A stretch of 64,000 nt of DNA from CALDTK01 sp045110575 (GTDB lineage Bacteria; Bacteroidota; Bacteroidia; Chitinophagales; Saprospiraceae), in the NCBI GenBank assembly GCA_045110575.1, contig JBGCGF010000080.1:1-64000 (forward strand), in the 5' to 3' direction. The position numbers and the translations under genes are program-made. Below are positions 35,261 through 43,830 of this stretch, in pieces. The notes below the pieces were generated by a model. That model searched no databases. It was not told the origin of the DNA and saw only the letters and a program-made list of their open reading frames with translations. Position 1 is the first letter of the stretch, and each line of letters starts with the position of its first letter.

Positions 35261-36924
35261 GTGACTCAAAGCCCATCATTTTCTGCATTGATGACGACAA
35301 GCAGGTACTTCGAGCGGTGATGCGCGACGTACGTGATCAATTCAAAAAGAAGTATCGCATCATGGGCACTACCTCTGCTCAAGAAGCCCTAGACACACTC
35401 GAATTACTCAAGAAAAAAAGTGAAGAGGTTGCGCTCTTCCTCTCTGACCAACGTATGCCCGAAATGCTCGGGGTTGAGTTTTTAGAAAAAGCAATGAAGC
35501 TCTATCCAGGTGCACAACGGGTACTGCTTACCGCATACAGCGATACCGAAGCAGCAATCAAGGCAATCAACGCGGTACAGCTAGACTACTACTTACTCAA
35601 GCCTTGGGATCCGCCAGAGGAGAAGTTGTACCCTGTACTTCAAGAACTATTGTTTGACTGGAAAGCCAATCACAAACCAGAAGGCTCAGGCATACGCGTC
35701 GTCGGCTATCCATACTCCCCGAAGTCGCATGCGATCAAGGATTTCCTTAGCGGAAACCTCATCCCGTATACCTTCATCGACGTAGAATCTGACGATCGCG
35801 CATACGAGATTTTGCAGTTACACGACCGATCAGGATCTGAATTGCCTGTCGTTATCACTGCCGAAGGCGAACCACTTTGCAGTCCTACAATTCCTGTTTT
35901 GGCGAAAGCACTAGGACTGAGCGCAACCACAAAAGAAGACGTTTATGACCTCGTCATCATTGGTGGAGGACCGGCAGGATTGGCTGCAGCTGTCTATGCA
36001 GGATCCGAAGGACTAAAGGCCGTTCTTATCGAAAAACGAGCTCCTGGTGGACAAGCGGGAACGAGTTCTAGAATCGAGAATTATCTCGGCTTCCCGAACG
36101 GACTTAGTGGTAGTGATTTGACGCACAGAGCGATATCACAAGTGAAACGATTCGGTGTTGAAATCGTGACGCCAGCAGAGGTCAACGTTATTGAAAGCAA
36201 CGGACAGTTCAAGAAACTAACCTTGAGTAATGGCAACACCGTCAATACCAAAGCGGTCGTTGTCACCACTGGAGTTCAATATCGAGAACTAGAAGCGAAA
36301 GGCATCAGAGACTTTTCTGGAGCTGGCATTTACTACGGTGCAGCAATGACAGAAGCCGCCACGTGCAAGGACAAAACAGTGTATGTGGTTGGTGGAGGTA
36401 ATAGCGCAGGTCAGGGAGCAGTGTACTTGTCCAAATTTGCCAAACAGGTTTATATCTCGATTCGACGAGAGGATTTAACAAGCAGTATGAGTTCGTATCT
36501 CATAGACCAGATCAACAATATCGACAACATCGAAATCATTTCTAAGACTCAGATCATTGAGGCATTAGGAAGTGATGACAAACTTGAACGCCTAAGCATT
36601 CAGGACCTGAAGAATGACCAAGTCGAAGAAAAGGAAGCCAATGCACTTTTCATTTTCATTGGAGCTAAACCTTATACCGATTGGCTCGATGGCGTTATCA
36701 AAGATGACAAGGGCTTTGTGATTACGGGCCGGGATGTCAGTCGATCAGACAGAAGTAACCAGGTATGGAAACTCGACCGCGATCCATACTTATTGGAGAC
36801 GAGTATCCCTGGTGTTTTTGCCGCTGGCGATGTGCGTAGTGGCGCCATGAATCGAGTAGCCAGTGCTGTTGGCGAGGGGGCGATGGCGATAAGCTTTGTG
36901 CATCAATACTTAGCGGAGGCATGA
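35257..36924 (+). CDS. Response regulator receiver fused to thioredoxin-reductase-like flavoprotein
   Basis: 555 residues. Residues 1-130 are a REC domain (IFCIDDDKQVLRAV, phosphoacceptor Asp in LSDQRMPEM, LTAYSD, LLKPWD). About 145-225 is a glutaredoxin/thioredoxin-like segment without a CxxC (GYPYSPKSHAIKDFL). From about 230 there is a thioredoxin-reductase fold with FAD site IIGGGPAGLAAAVYAGSEG, NAD(P)H site VVGGGNSAGQGA and the late FAD motif GVFAAGDVRSG. The usual redox pair CATC is reduced to a single Cys (EAATCKDK). It probably couples phosphorylation to redox state. It is the second gene of a four-gene operon. Confidence 0.9.
   Translation: MSDSKPIIFCIDDDKQVLRAVMRDVRDQFKKKYRIMGTTSAQEALDTLELLKKKSEEVALFLSDQRMPEMLGVEFLEKAMKLYPGAQRVLLTAYSDTEAAIKAINAVQLDYYLLKPWDPPEEKLYPVLQELLFDWKANHKPEGSGIRVVGYPYSPKSHAIKDFLSGNLIPYTFIDVESDDRAYEILQLHDRSGSELPVVITAEGEPLCSPTIPVLAKALGLSATTKEDVYDLVIIGGGPAGLAAAVYAGSEGLKAVLIEKRAPGGQAGTSSRIENYLGFPNGLSGSDLTHRAISQVKRFGVEIVTPAEVNVIESNGQFKKLTLSNGNTVNTKAVVVTTGVQYRELEAKGIRDFSGAGIYYGAAMTEAATCKDKTVYVVGGGNSAGQGAVYLSKFAKQVYISIRREDLTSSMSSYLIDQINNIDNIEIISKTQIIEALGSDDKLERLSIQDLKNDQVEEKEANALFIFIGAKPYTDWLDGVIKDDKGFVITGRDVSRSDRSNQVWKLDRDPYLLETSIPGVFAAGDVRSGAMNRVASAVGEGAMAISFVHQYLAEA
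35896..35909 (-). repeat. 14-mer repeat, T variant
   Basis: In the REC-thioredoxin reductase gene. The plus strand codes VLAKA. Confidence 0.9.
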
Positions 36925-37193
36925 TGAAAGTTAAAGAATGTCAGCACATTAAGGAAGCCAGATCAGCTTCCTTCGTCGCCAAAACCGAATGCGAGGAATG
37001 CATCAAAACACAAAGCACTTGGTTGCATTTACGGCTTTGCTTAGCTTGTGGAGCAACACTCTGCTGCGATGATTCACCCAACCAACACGCCTCAAAACAT
37101 GCAGCCAACCAGGAGCATCCTGTTATTCGAAGTGCAGAGCTTGGTGAAACGTGGTTGTTTTGCTTCTCCGATAATTTATTCGTCCCTGCTTAA
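36921..37193 (+). CDS. UBP-type zinc-finger protein
   Basis: 90 residues. The zinc ligands follow the ZnF-UBP order: CQH at the N-terminus, CEEC, CLACGATLCC, then H-rich HASKHAANQEHPVI. In eukaryotes this finger binds the free C-terminus of ubiquitin; in bacteria its ligand is unknown. The start overlaps the end of the preceding flavoprotein gene, and the bestrophin gene begins 9 bases after its stop. Confidence 0.88.
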   Translation: MMKVKECQHIKEARSASFVAKTECEECIKTQSTWLHLRLCLACGATLCCDDSPNQHASKHAANQEHPVIRSAELGETWLFCFSDNLFVPA

Positions 37194-37202
37194 TTAGAGA
37201 CC

Positions 37203-38129
37203 ATGATCGTCTACAATCCAAACAAACATTTTCTCAGGGACATTTGGAACCTGACACGCAGCTATACGATGCGTCGACTCATGTGGGCAGTGGCAGGTAT
37301 GGGTGCTGTTTCAGTAGTTGTTTGTGAAGTACTGCGTTATACCGGTTGGCAGAAGTACATAGAGATGGACGTATCCATCTTCAGCTTTCTTGGAATCGTC
37401 CTTTCTATTCTTTTGGTCTTCCGCACCAATGCCGCGTATGATCGCTGGTGGGAAGGACGGAAGCAATGGGGCGCGCTGGTTAATCACTCGCGCAACTTGG
37501 CGTTACAGGTGAGGGCGGTTTTGCCGGAAGGTGAACAGGCTAGCAAAAAACGCATGGCCGCTTTGCTCTCAAATTTTGCAATTTCTCTTGCTGAGCATTT
37601 GCGGCAAGGAGCGAAAGTGGAAGACCTCATTAATCTTTCAGACGAGGATAAAGTGATCTACCCATCGAAAGAACACTTGCCGAATTACATCTCTTTCCAG
37701 GTGCAAAAAGAGCTTCAATCGCTCCATAAAGTGGGCGTGACCTCAGATGCAGATCACATCAATCTTAGACACAATTCCAATGCACTTCTAGACATTCTTG
37801 GTGCTTGCGAACGCATCAAGAAGACGCCTATTCCATTCAGCTATGCCGTTTACATCAAGCTGTTCATTTCCATATACGCTGTACTAATGCCACTCGTGCT
37901 GTACAGTTCGTATCACCTATGGACAGTGCCGATGGTCATGATGATCTTCTTCGCTTTTATTGGCGTTGAATTGATGGCGGAAGAGATTGAGGAACCTTTT
38001 GGTTTGGATTGTAACGACCTACCTACTGCCAGCATCGCACACACAATCAAGAATAATGTACACGAGCTTCTTTTAGATAAAGCAAGTATCTCGAAGGTGA
38101 GTACAGAGGAGTATGTGAAGCAGCATTAA
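37203..38129 (+). CDS. Bestrophin-family anion channel
   Basis: 308 residues. VFRTNAAYDRWWEGRKQWGALVNHSRNLALQ is the bestrophin/UPF0187 core. Hydrophobic helices lie at about 25-65 and 215-265 (LFISIYAVLMPLVLYSSYHLWTVPMVMMIFFAFIGVELMAEEIEEPFGLDCNDLP), with a conserved acidic EEIEEPFG motif. It should form a pentameric chloride or carboxylate channel in the inner membrane. It ends the signalling operon. Confidence 0.92.
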   Translation: MIVYNPNKHFLRDIWNLTRSYTMRRLMWAVAGMGAVSVVVCEVLRYTGWQKYIEMDVSIFSFLGIVLSILLVFRTNAAYDRWWEGRKQWGALVNHSRNLALQVRAVLPEGEQASKKRMAALLSNFAISLAEHLRQGAKVEDLINLSDEDKVIYPSKEHLPNYISFQVQKELQSLHKVGVTSDADHINLRHNSNALLDILGACERIKKTPIPFSYAVYIKLFISIYAVLMPLVLYSSYHLWTVPMVMMIFFAFIGVELMAEEIEEPFGLDCNDLPTASIAHTIKNNVHELLLDKASISKVSTEEYVKQH

Positions 38130-38167
38130 AAATGCTTACTAAGAAGATATACCCGCCCAAGTAGTTC

Positions 38168-39859
38168 CTACACATCTACGACATTCTTCTTTGAAATCGT
38201 ATTCCTTCTACTTTTAGCTCGAAACACTTTTGGCAAAGTCACTGTAAAGACGGAGCCTTTCCCTAACTCACTTTTAAGTGTAAGTCCTCCACCAAGGCGT
38301 TCTGCTATTTTCTTACTACTAGCCAGGCCTAGTCCTGTCCCTGCATACTCGTCAGAAGTATGTAGACGCTTGAACAGTTCAAAGATTCTATCTTGATATT
38401 CTGCTGCAATTCCGATCCCATTATCTGACACTACAATCTTGACTTCTTCATCCGAATCGGAGAGCGTAACACTCACGCGAGGGGTCAAAGATTCATTGTA
38501 CTTCAGTCCATTATCGATAAGATTACCGATTACCTGCTCGACAAATGAAGCGGGTGCATTTATTAAAGCACTACCAAATAAATCAATCCGAGCACCTGTT
38601 GATGACAAATCTTGCGATCGCTTGGCGATAAGTTCATCGCAAAGACTTCTCACATTAAATGGAGCACTTAACTCAGCCAAGTCAACATTCAGCTTACTAA
38701 ATTCTAGTACATCGGTAACCAGTGTGTGCATACTCCGCGCATATCCTTGCGCGAGCTCAACGTACTCTCCTACAGCTGGCCTCGCACTTTCAGGCAGCCT
38801 CAACTGAATAAGACCTAAGAAGCTCGTTACGTTGCGCAGAGGAGTCTTCATGTCGTGACTCGCGATATAGGCGAACTTCTCTAATTCTTGATTGGACGCT
38901 TCTAAACGTTCTGTCTTCGCGGCCAACTCAGCGGTTCTATTAGCTACTTCATGCTCTAGTTCGACTTGCCGTTGCGACCGGTAACGCAAGCGTTGCATTG
39001 CATACACCAATACCAATGCAATGCATAAGATGCCTGCAAGAAGTGCGTACTGATTAGAGTTTGCTTTTTCGCGTTCTAGTTCAGCACGAGTTGCCATTTC
39101 CTGAGCAAGCAGCGTCTTACTTTCAGCCTCGGAAATGCCAAAATCTCTTCGCGCAGCGAGTAACTGCTCTGCACGCCTTGATTCAGCTAGTAATAAATCT
39201 GCATCCCTCCCTTTTCTTGAGTTCTCTAAACTCTTAGCGTAATCCCCTTCAGCCTCGTAAATTTCTTCTAAGTAGCGATACGCCTCTACTTGATGATCGA
39301 GATGTTCTGTTTTTGCGAACACAGCAAGACTTTCTCGAAGTATTGCTTTTGCTCTATGATGTTGTCCCGCTTTGACTTGCATTTCTGCCGTCTTAAGCTG
39401 AACGAATGCACGGCCCCCTTCATCGCCCCGATCACCACAAAAATCAGCAGCCAACTTCGCGTGTTTCTCGGAATCGTCTAATCGACCCAAAATACTTAGA
39501 ACCTGCGCATGATTGAGGTAAATAAGGTACGCGTAACTCCATCGTTTAAGTAAAACTGAATCTGCATTCAAACGATCAACCGCATTTCGACTTGAACGAT
39601 AGCAGGCTTCTGGATCTGCCCCAGCTCGAATTGCTGTAGATGCCCAGGCACTTTCTATATCAATTGATTCTGAAGGTCGTGCTCCCCAATCTGCAAACAA
39701 CTTTCTAGTTAGTTCGAACTTCTTAGTGGCCTCTTCAAAATTCCCTTTGTCACGCTCTATAAAGCCCAAGAGTTTCGCAGCTGCCGCTACTGTCTCATGC
39801 TTTACTCCCAGGTCTAAAAAGGTAAGCGTACTGTCAAACCACATCGTCGCAGCATCCAT
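38168..39859 (-). CDS. TPR-containing sensor histidine kinase, main part (split by an in-frame stop)
   Basis: 563 residues from an ATG at 39859. TPR-like helices (about 1-210) and a coiled coil lead to one membrane span (NQYALLAGILCIALVLVYAM) and a second coiled coil (VELEHEVANRTAELAAKTERLEASNQELE). HisKA follows with its His in FAYIASHDMKTPLRNV, then HATPase (GNLIDNGLKYNES, VSDNGIGIAAEYQDRIF, GTGLGLASSKKIAERLGG). The coding frame continues upstream past a TGA at 39868-39866 into a segment with a signal peptide, so the ancestral protein was about 700 residues. Whether this part is still translated is unclear; GGAGAC just before the ATG could allow reinitiation. Confidence 0.85.
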   Translation of the reverse strand: MDAATMWFDSTLTFLDLGVKHETVAAAAKLLGFIERDKGNFEEATKKFELTRKLFADWGARPSESIDIESAWASTAIRAGADPEACYRSSRNAVDRLNADSVLLKRWSYAYLIYLNHAQVLSILGRLDDSEKHAKLAADFCGDRGDEGGRAFVQLKTAEMQVKAGQHHRAKAILRESLAVFAKTEHLDHQVEAYRYLEEIYEAEGDYAKSLENSRKGRDADLLLAESRRAEQLLAARRDFGISEAESKTLLAQEMATRAELEREKANSNQYALLAGILCIALVLVYAMQRLRYRSQRQVELEHEVANRTAELAAKTERLEASNQELEKFAYIASHDMKTPLRNVTSFLGLIQLRLPESARPAVGEYVELAQGYARSMHTLVTDVLEFSKLNVDLAELSAPFNVRSLCDELIAKRSQDLSSTGARIDLFGSALINAPASFVEQVIGNLIDNGLKYNESLTPRVSVTLSDSDEEVKIVVSDNGIGIAAEYQDRIFELFKRLHTSDEYAGTGLGLASSKKIAERLGGGLTLKSELGKGSVFTVTLPKVFRAKSRRNTISKKNVVDV

Positions 39860-39865
39860 GTCTCC

Positions 39866-40276
39866 TCACGCATGCTCTATGATACCCAGACAAAATACCC
39901 ACGATGCGTGAACGGTATCACTCTTCGTTTGAAAATTGTGCCCATAGGCTACGCTAGAAATTCGAGTCAAAAGTGCTCCACGCGTTTCTAGGCGATTTGC
40001 GACCTCCACTGCAGCCAATAATGCGACTCCGTGCAAAGTTTCTGGCCGCTCAGCCATAGCGGTTTTTAACACCTCAATGACCTCCTCGTGAAAGACAGCA
40101 CCTGTGGTGGTGTCGAGCTCAATCTTGTCGTGGATGTCGTAATAAAGAGCCTTAACCTCTTCGTGTTCATCTTCGACGGATTGCGCCACAAGATTTGAAT
40201 AACACGTACTTAAAAAAGCTACCGTAGCAACCAGCAAAAAAGACTGTTTCAACACCATTAACATACTACAAGGCAA
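39866..40276 (-). CDS. N-terminal part of the split TPR histidine kinase
   Basis: Open for 136 codons; the better start is MVLKQSFLLVATVAFL at 40258. The signal peptide ends SNLVAQ and TPR-like helices follow (ALYYDIHDKIEL, GVALLAAVEVANRLETRG). It stops with TGA at 39868-39866 in the same frame as the kinase part, with only GGA GAC between stop and next ATG. Likely one damaged gene, but two separate products cannot be excluded. Confidence 0.7.
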   Translation of the reverse strand: MPCSMLMVLKQSFLLVATVAFLSTCYSNLVAQSVEDEHEEVKALYYDIHDKIELDTTTGAVFHEEVIEVLKTAMAERPETLHGVALLAAVEVANRLETRGALLTRISSVAYGHNFQTKSDTVHASWVFCLGIIEHA

Positions 40277-40466
40277 AGCCTATGCCATCGCTTTAGACAT
40301 ATTCTGAAACATCCTCTTACACATTTGAACTGATAGACACATTCGAATGCAGCTGACGTTAGAGGTGTACATTTAGAATTGTGACTTTTCCCTTTCTCCT
40401 TATAGCCTTAGCGATGAGCGCAAATAGCACAGCTTTCAATAGGTAGATTTCAAGCCCAACTATAAC

Positions 40467-40868
40467 ATGGCACAACACTACGTCATTCGACTTCATCCTG
40501 GTCAGGACCTTAAAAAGGCCCTAGCTGCTTTCGCCAAAACCAAGAACCTACGCGCAGCTTGGATCGTCACTGCAGTCGGCAGCTTGACGACCTACCAGCT
40601 TCGGTTTGCGAACCAACAAGAAGGTTATTCTGAGCAAGGCCACTTCGAAATCGTAAGTCTCACCGGTGCCCTTAGCGCCGACAGCATGCACGTACACATG
40701 AGTGTCAGCGATAGCACAGGGAGGACTGTTGGCGGTCATCTACTGGATGGAAACATCGTGTACACCACCGTCGAGCTAGTGATTGGGGCAACGGACAACC
40801 TCGAGTTCTCACGTGAGATAGACACGACTTATGGCTATCGAGAGCTTGTAGTGAAGCCAAAACAGTAG
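40467..40868 (+). CDS. PPC/DUF296 domain protein
   Basis: 133 residues. The pattern HYVIRLHPGQDLKKALAAF, AAWIVTAVGSLTTYQLRFA, GHFEIVSLTGALS, HVHMSVSDSTGRTVGGHLLDG and VYTTVELVIG is the plant-and-prokaryote-conserved (PPC) domain. In plants it is joined to AT-hooks; bacterial members form trimers of unknown function, with a possible metal site at the conserved His residues. It stands alone. A 14-mer repeat encodes AFAKT here. Confidence 0.9.
   Translation: MAQHYVIRLHPGQDLKKALAAFAKTKNLRAAWIVTAVGSLTTYQLRFANQQEGYSEQGHFEIVSLTGALSADSMHVHMSVSDSTGRTVGGHLLDGNIVYTTVELVIGATDNLEFSREIDTTYGYRELVVKPKQ
40527..40540 (+). repeat. 14-mer repeat, T variant
   Basis: In the PPC-domain gene, coding AFAKT. Confidence 0.9.
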
Positions 40869-40932
40869 AGATGTTGGTTGCGACTTCATCGCATCATTTT
40901 TTGCCGACCTAAAGGGCGGCGAACCGGATCGT

Positions 40933-42207
40933 TTAATCCATAAATAACTCCGGCAAAAACAACGACAGCTCCGGAATCAAGGTCACCAACGCCAAGACAA
41001 CTAGGCTAACCAATAGAAACGGGAATCCCGCTCGGCTAACCTCTCCAATCGATACTTTTCCAATACCCGCAGCGACAAACAAGCATACGCCTAACGGTGG
41101 TGTAGTCAGTCCGATCATCAGATTAAGTAGCGCAATAACGGAGAAATGGATCGGATCAATGCCTACCGCCAAAGCCACTTTGAGCAAGATGGGAAACAGG
41201 ATAAGCAGTGCAGCGATGGTCTCCATGAACGTGCCTACGAATATTAACAGCAGGTTGATGAGTAAGAGCACCACGTACTTGTTCGTAGAGAAGCCCAGAA
41301 TTTCGGATGAAACGATTTGCGGCAACTGTTCCGTGATAAGGATGTATCCGAACAGATTGGCAAAGCCGATCAATACCATGAGAGAAGCCGACGTCTTCAT
41401 CGAATCAAGAAAAACGACCATCGCTCGACGAAAGGTCAATTTTTGGTACACGAAGATGCCAATGAACAGCGCGTAAAGCACCGCTACAATAGAAGCTTCC
41501 GTAGGCGTAAACAGGCCACCGATGATTCCATATAAGATGATGACGGTCAACAGTAACGCCCAAAACGTGTCAATAAAGCCCTTACCGATTTGCTTCAGGC
41601 TACTGCGCTCATGTTTCGGATACTTACGCTTGCGAGAGATGTAATACGTATAGGCCAACAAACTGAATCCCAAAAGAAAACCAGGAATAGCTCCCGCGAG
41701 AAACAGCTTACTTACCGAAAGCCCTGTGAGCGTAGCGGCGATGATCATCGATACACTCGGCGGGATAATTGGCCCTACGGTAGAAGAAGATGCTGTAACG
41801 GCACAAGCAAAAGCAGCATCATAGCCTTCTTTCTTCATGGCTGGAATCATCACAGAGCCAATACTTGCCGTGTCGGAAATGGCCGTACCTGAAATACCAG
41901 CAAATAGCATCGACGCTCCAATATTAGCCAAGGCTAATCCACCCCGAATGTGACCAACTAAGTGATTGCAAAACGCAATAATTTTCTCCGTCAATCCTCC
42001 ATGGTTCATCAGGTTGCCCGCCATGATAAAGCCAGGAATACTGAGCAACACAAAGACGTCGATCCCAGAATACATCTTCATCGGGATAACGATGAGCGGT
42101 GTGCCCTCAACTAATAGAAAGAGCAGGCAGGACAAGCCAAGCGAAAAAGCGATAGGGAATCGTAGCAGTATGCACACGAAAAAAGTCAACAGCAGTAGCC
42201 AGATCAA
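40933..42207 (-). CDS. dctM: TRAP transporter large permease
   Basis: 424 residues with about 12 hydrophobic helices. Family motifs are LLSIPGFIMAGNLMNHGGLTEKI, SAGISGTAISDTASIGSVMIPAMKKEGY-like (GISGTAISDTASIGSVMIP), and the end LNLMIGLTTPPLGVCLFVAAGIG. It is the sodium-driven membrane subunit for uptake of carboxylates or other acids. The start TTG overlaps the dctQ stop (TTGA), so the three genes form one operon dctP-dctQ-dctM. Confidence 0.93.
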   Translation of the reverse strand: MIWLLLLTFFVCILLRFPIAFSLGLSCLLFLLVEGTPLIVIPMKMYSGIDVFVLLSIPGFIMAGNLMNHGGLTEKIIAFCNHLVGHIRGGLALANIGASMLFAGISGTAISDTASIGSVMIPAMKKEGYDAAFACAVTASSSTVGPIIPPSVSMIIAATLTGLSVSKLFLAGAIPGFLLGFSLLAYTYYISRKRKYPKHERSSLKQIGKGFIDTFWALLLTVIILYGIIGGLFTPTEASIVAVLYALFIGIFVYQKLTFRRAMVVFLDSMKTSASLMVLIGFANLFGYILITEQLPQIVSSEILGFSTNKYVVLLLINLLLIFVGTFMETIAALLILFPILLKVALAVGIDPIHFSVIALLNLMIGLTTPPLGVCLFVAAGIGKVSIGEVSRAGFPFLLVSLVVLALVTLIPELSLFLPELFMD

Positions 42208-42701
42208 TTTGCCTTCTTTTTAGGTGTGAAGTTTTTGCGAATCCGATGGATCGTGCTAGCAAAGCGATCTATGGCATACACGAGAAGCGAAAACCCGAGG
42301 ATCAACATTGCCCCAAACGGAATCGCCATCGGAAACTTTAAGCTCGGCGACCGTTCACCCCAGCCCATAATGGTAAGCTGTACAGCGAAGACCGTAAAAA
42401 TGGCGAACAGGACTACCGTGAGAAAGTCAATAAGGAAGGTCAATCTCCGCTGCCAAGACGGACTCATCCGCTGAAAGAAAAAATCGAAATGAACGTACTC
42501 TGCGCTTCGCAACGCAAGCCCTGCCGAACAGCCAATAGCGATCACGAAGAAGATACGTGCAGCCTCCTCTGTCCACGAAGGAGCTGTTTCTAAAAACAGA
42601 CGGGCAAAAATCTGTATCAAAATCGCCGCCACGAAACCTACGGTACTTAGGAAAGTCCCATACTTCATGACGGTTCTCGTAAATTTTACGAAGCGCCTCA
42701 T
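42204..42701 (-). CDS. dctQ: TRAP transporter small permease
   Basis: 165 residues with four membrane helices. The DctQ family pattern is IFARLFLETAPSWTEEAARIFFVIAIGCSAGLALRSAEYVHFDFF. It joins DctM in the inner membrane. Both ends overlap the neighbouring genes by 4 bases, which suggests translational coupling. Confidence 0.92.
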   Translation of the reverse strand: MRRFVKFTRTVMKYGTFLSTVGFVAAILIQIFARLFLETAPSWTEEAARIFFVIAIGCSAGLALRSAEYVHFDFFFQRMSPSWQRRLTFLIDFLTVVLFAIFTVFAVQLTIMGWGERSPSLKFPMAIPFGAMLILGFSLLVYAIDRFASTIHRIRKNFTPKKKAN

Positions 42702-43675
42702 TGTATGGTATCCTTTAGCGAGCGATAGACTTCCTGCATCTCTGGAGAAAGGGTGTTGTAAATGGCGTTGCCGTGTTTTTGCTTGAAAGCTTCGCGATCG
42801 ACTTCAATAAACTCCATGCCTTTCGCTTCGAGCTCGGCGCGAGCCAAGGCATCGTTTTGCTGAAACAGCTTGCGTTCAAATATTTGCATCTCTCTTGCGC
42901 AATCCAGAAAAATCTCTTGAAGGTCTGCAGGCATGCGATTGAACTGCTTTTCACCGATAACGGGATAGGTCCAACCAAATACATGACTCGTCAAGTTGAC
43001 GTATTCCTGCACTTCGTACATCGCCAGCATTTTGGTCAACGGAAGAGGATTCTCTTGGGCGTTGATCACACCCTGTTGCAAGGAAGTGAACACTTCAGAA
43101 AAGGCGATCGGAGTGGTTTTCGCTCCAAGCGCGTTCCAAGCCGTAATGAAGGCAGGAATGCTCGGGATACGAATGATCAAGCCTTGCAAATCATCAGGAT
43201 GACGGATAGGCCGATTAGAAGTGAGGTGACGTGCACCCGCCTGAAAATATCCGACGGGTCGAAGTCCCGTTTTGGTCACCATCTCAGATCGGATACGTGC
43301 TCCTACTGGGCCGTTCAGCATCTCATCTACGTCCTCCATGCTATCCATCAGGAACGGCATTTCACAGAAGGTCATAATCTCAGTCCAGTTGCTCAACAAG
43401 GCACTGGTTGTAGTCATGTCGATCACTCCAGCTTGGATCATCCGGATGGCCTCAATCTCCTTAGCGAGTTGTTCGGATGGGTAGATCTGAAGTTTGATGC
43501 GGCCCTCCGAACGTTCTTCGAGTAATTCCCCAAAGTGCGCGAATGCGCGGAACCAGGTATGGTCTTCGGCAACAAGTAGACTGGCGCGCAGAAGAAACTC
43601 AGGCTCATGAGTGGACTTACAAGACCATGCCCCAGTCAAGGTGAGAACAATGAGAAGATAAGCTACTAGTCGCAT
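42698..43675 (-). CDS. dctP: TRAP transporter solute-binding protein (lipoprotein)
   Basis: 325 residues. The N-terminus MRLVAYLLIVLTLTGAWSC ends in a lipobox Cys at about residue 19, so it is probably lipid-anchored. The DctP fold shows FGELLEERSEGRIKLQIYPSEQLAKEIEAIRMIQAGVIDM, the substrate-contacting Arg in LQGLIIRIPSIPAF, and AFSEVFTSLQQGVINAQENPL. The last block resembles dicarboxylate or sugar-acid binders. It captures ligand in the periplasm for DctQM. Confidence 0.92.
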   Translation of the reverse strand: MRLVAYLLIVLTLTGAWSCKSTHEPEFLLRASLLVAEDHTWFRAFAHFGELLEERSEGRIKLQIYPSEQLAKEIEAIRMIQAGVIDMTTTSALLSNWTEIMTFCEMPFLMDSMEDVDEMLNGPVGARIRSEMVTKTGLRPVGYFQAGARHLTSNRPIRHPDDLQGLIIRIPSIPAFITAWNALGAKTTPIAFSEVFTSLQQGVINAQENPLPLTKMLAMYEVQEYVNLTSHVFGWTYPVIGEKQFNRMPADLQEIFLDCAREMQIFERKLFQQNDALARAELEAKGMEFIEVDREAFKQKHGNAIYNTLSPEMQEVYRSLKDTIQ

Positions 43676-43830
43676 GTCGATGAGGATTCCTTAGCTGGTG
43701 CTTGCGGTAAAGTAAGTCACCCGTTCTGGTTCCGCGCCCTTTAGGGTGCGACAGACGCTAATGCACAAGACGTTACTCGCCTGTGACTCGAAGGTGCGCG
43801 CTAAAGCACGCTGAACCAGATCTCGCTGAA

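Noticed and set aside
42773..43525. 250-codon plus-strand frame
   Set aside because: Antisense to dctP, which has clear family motifs.
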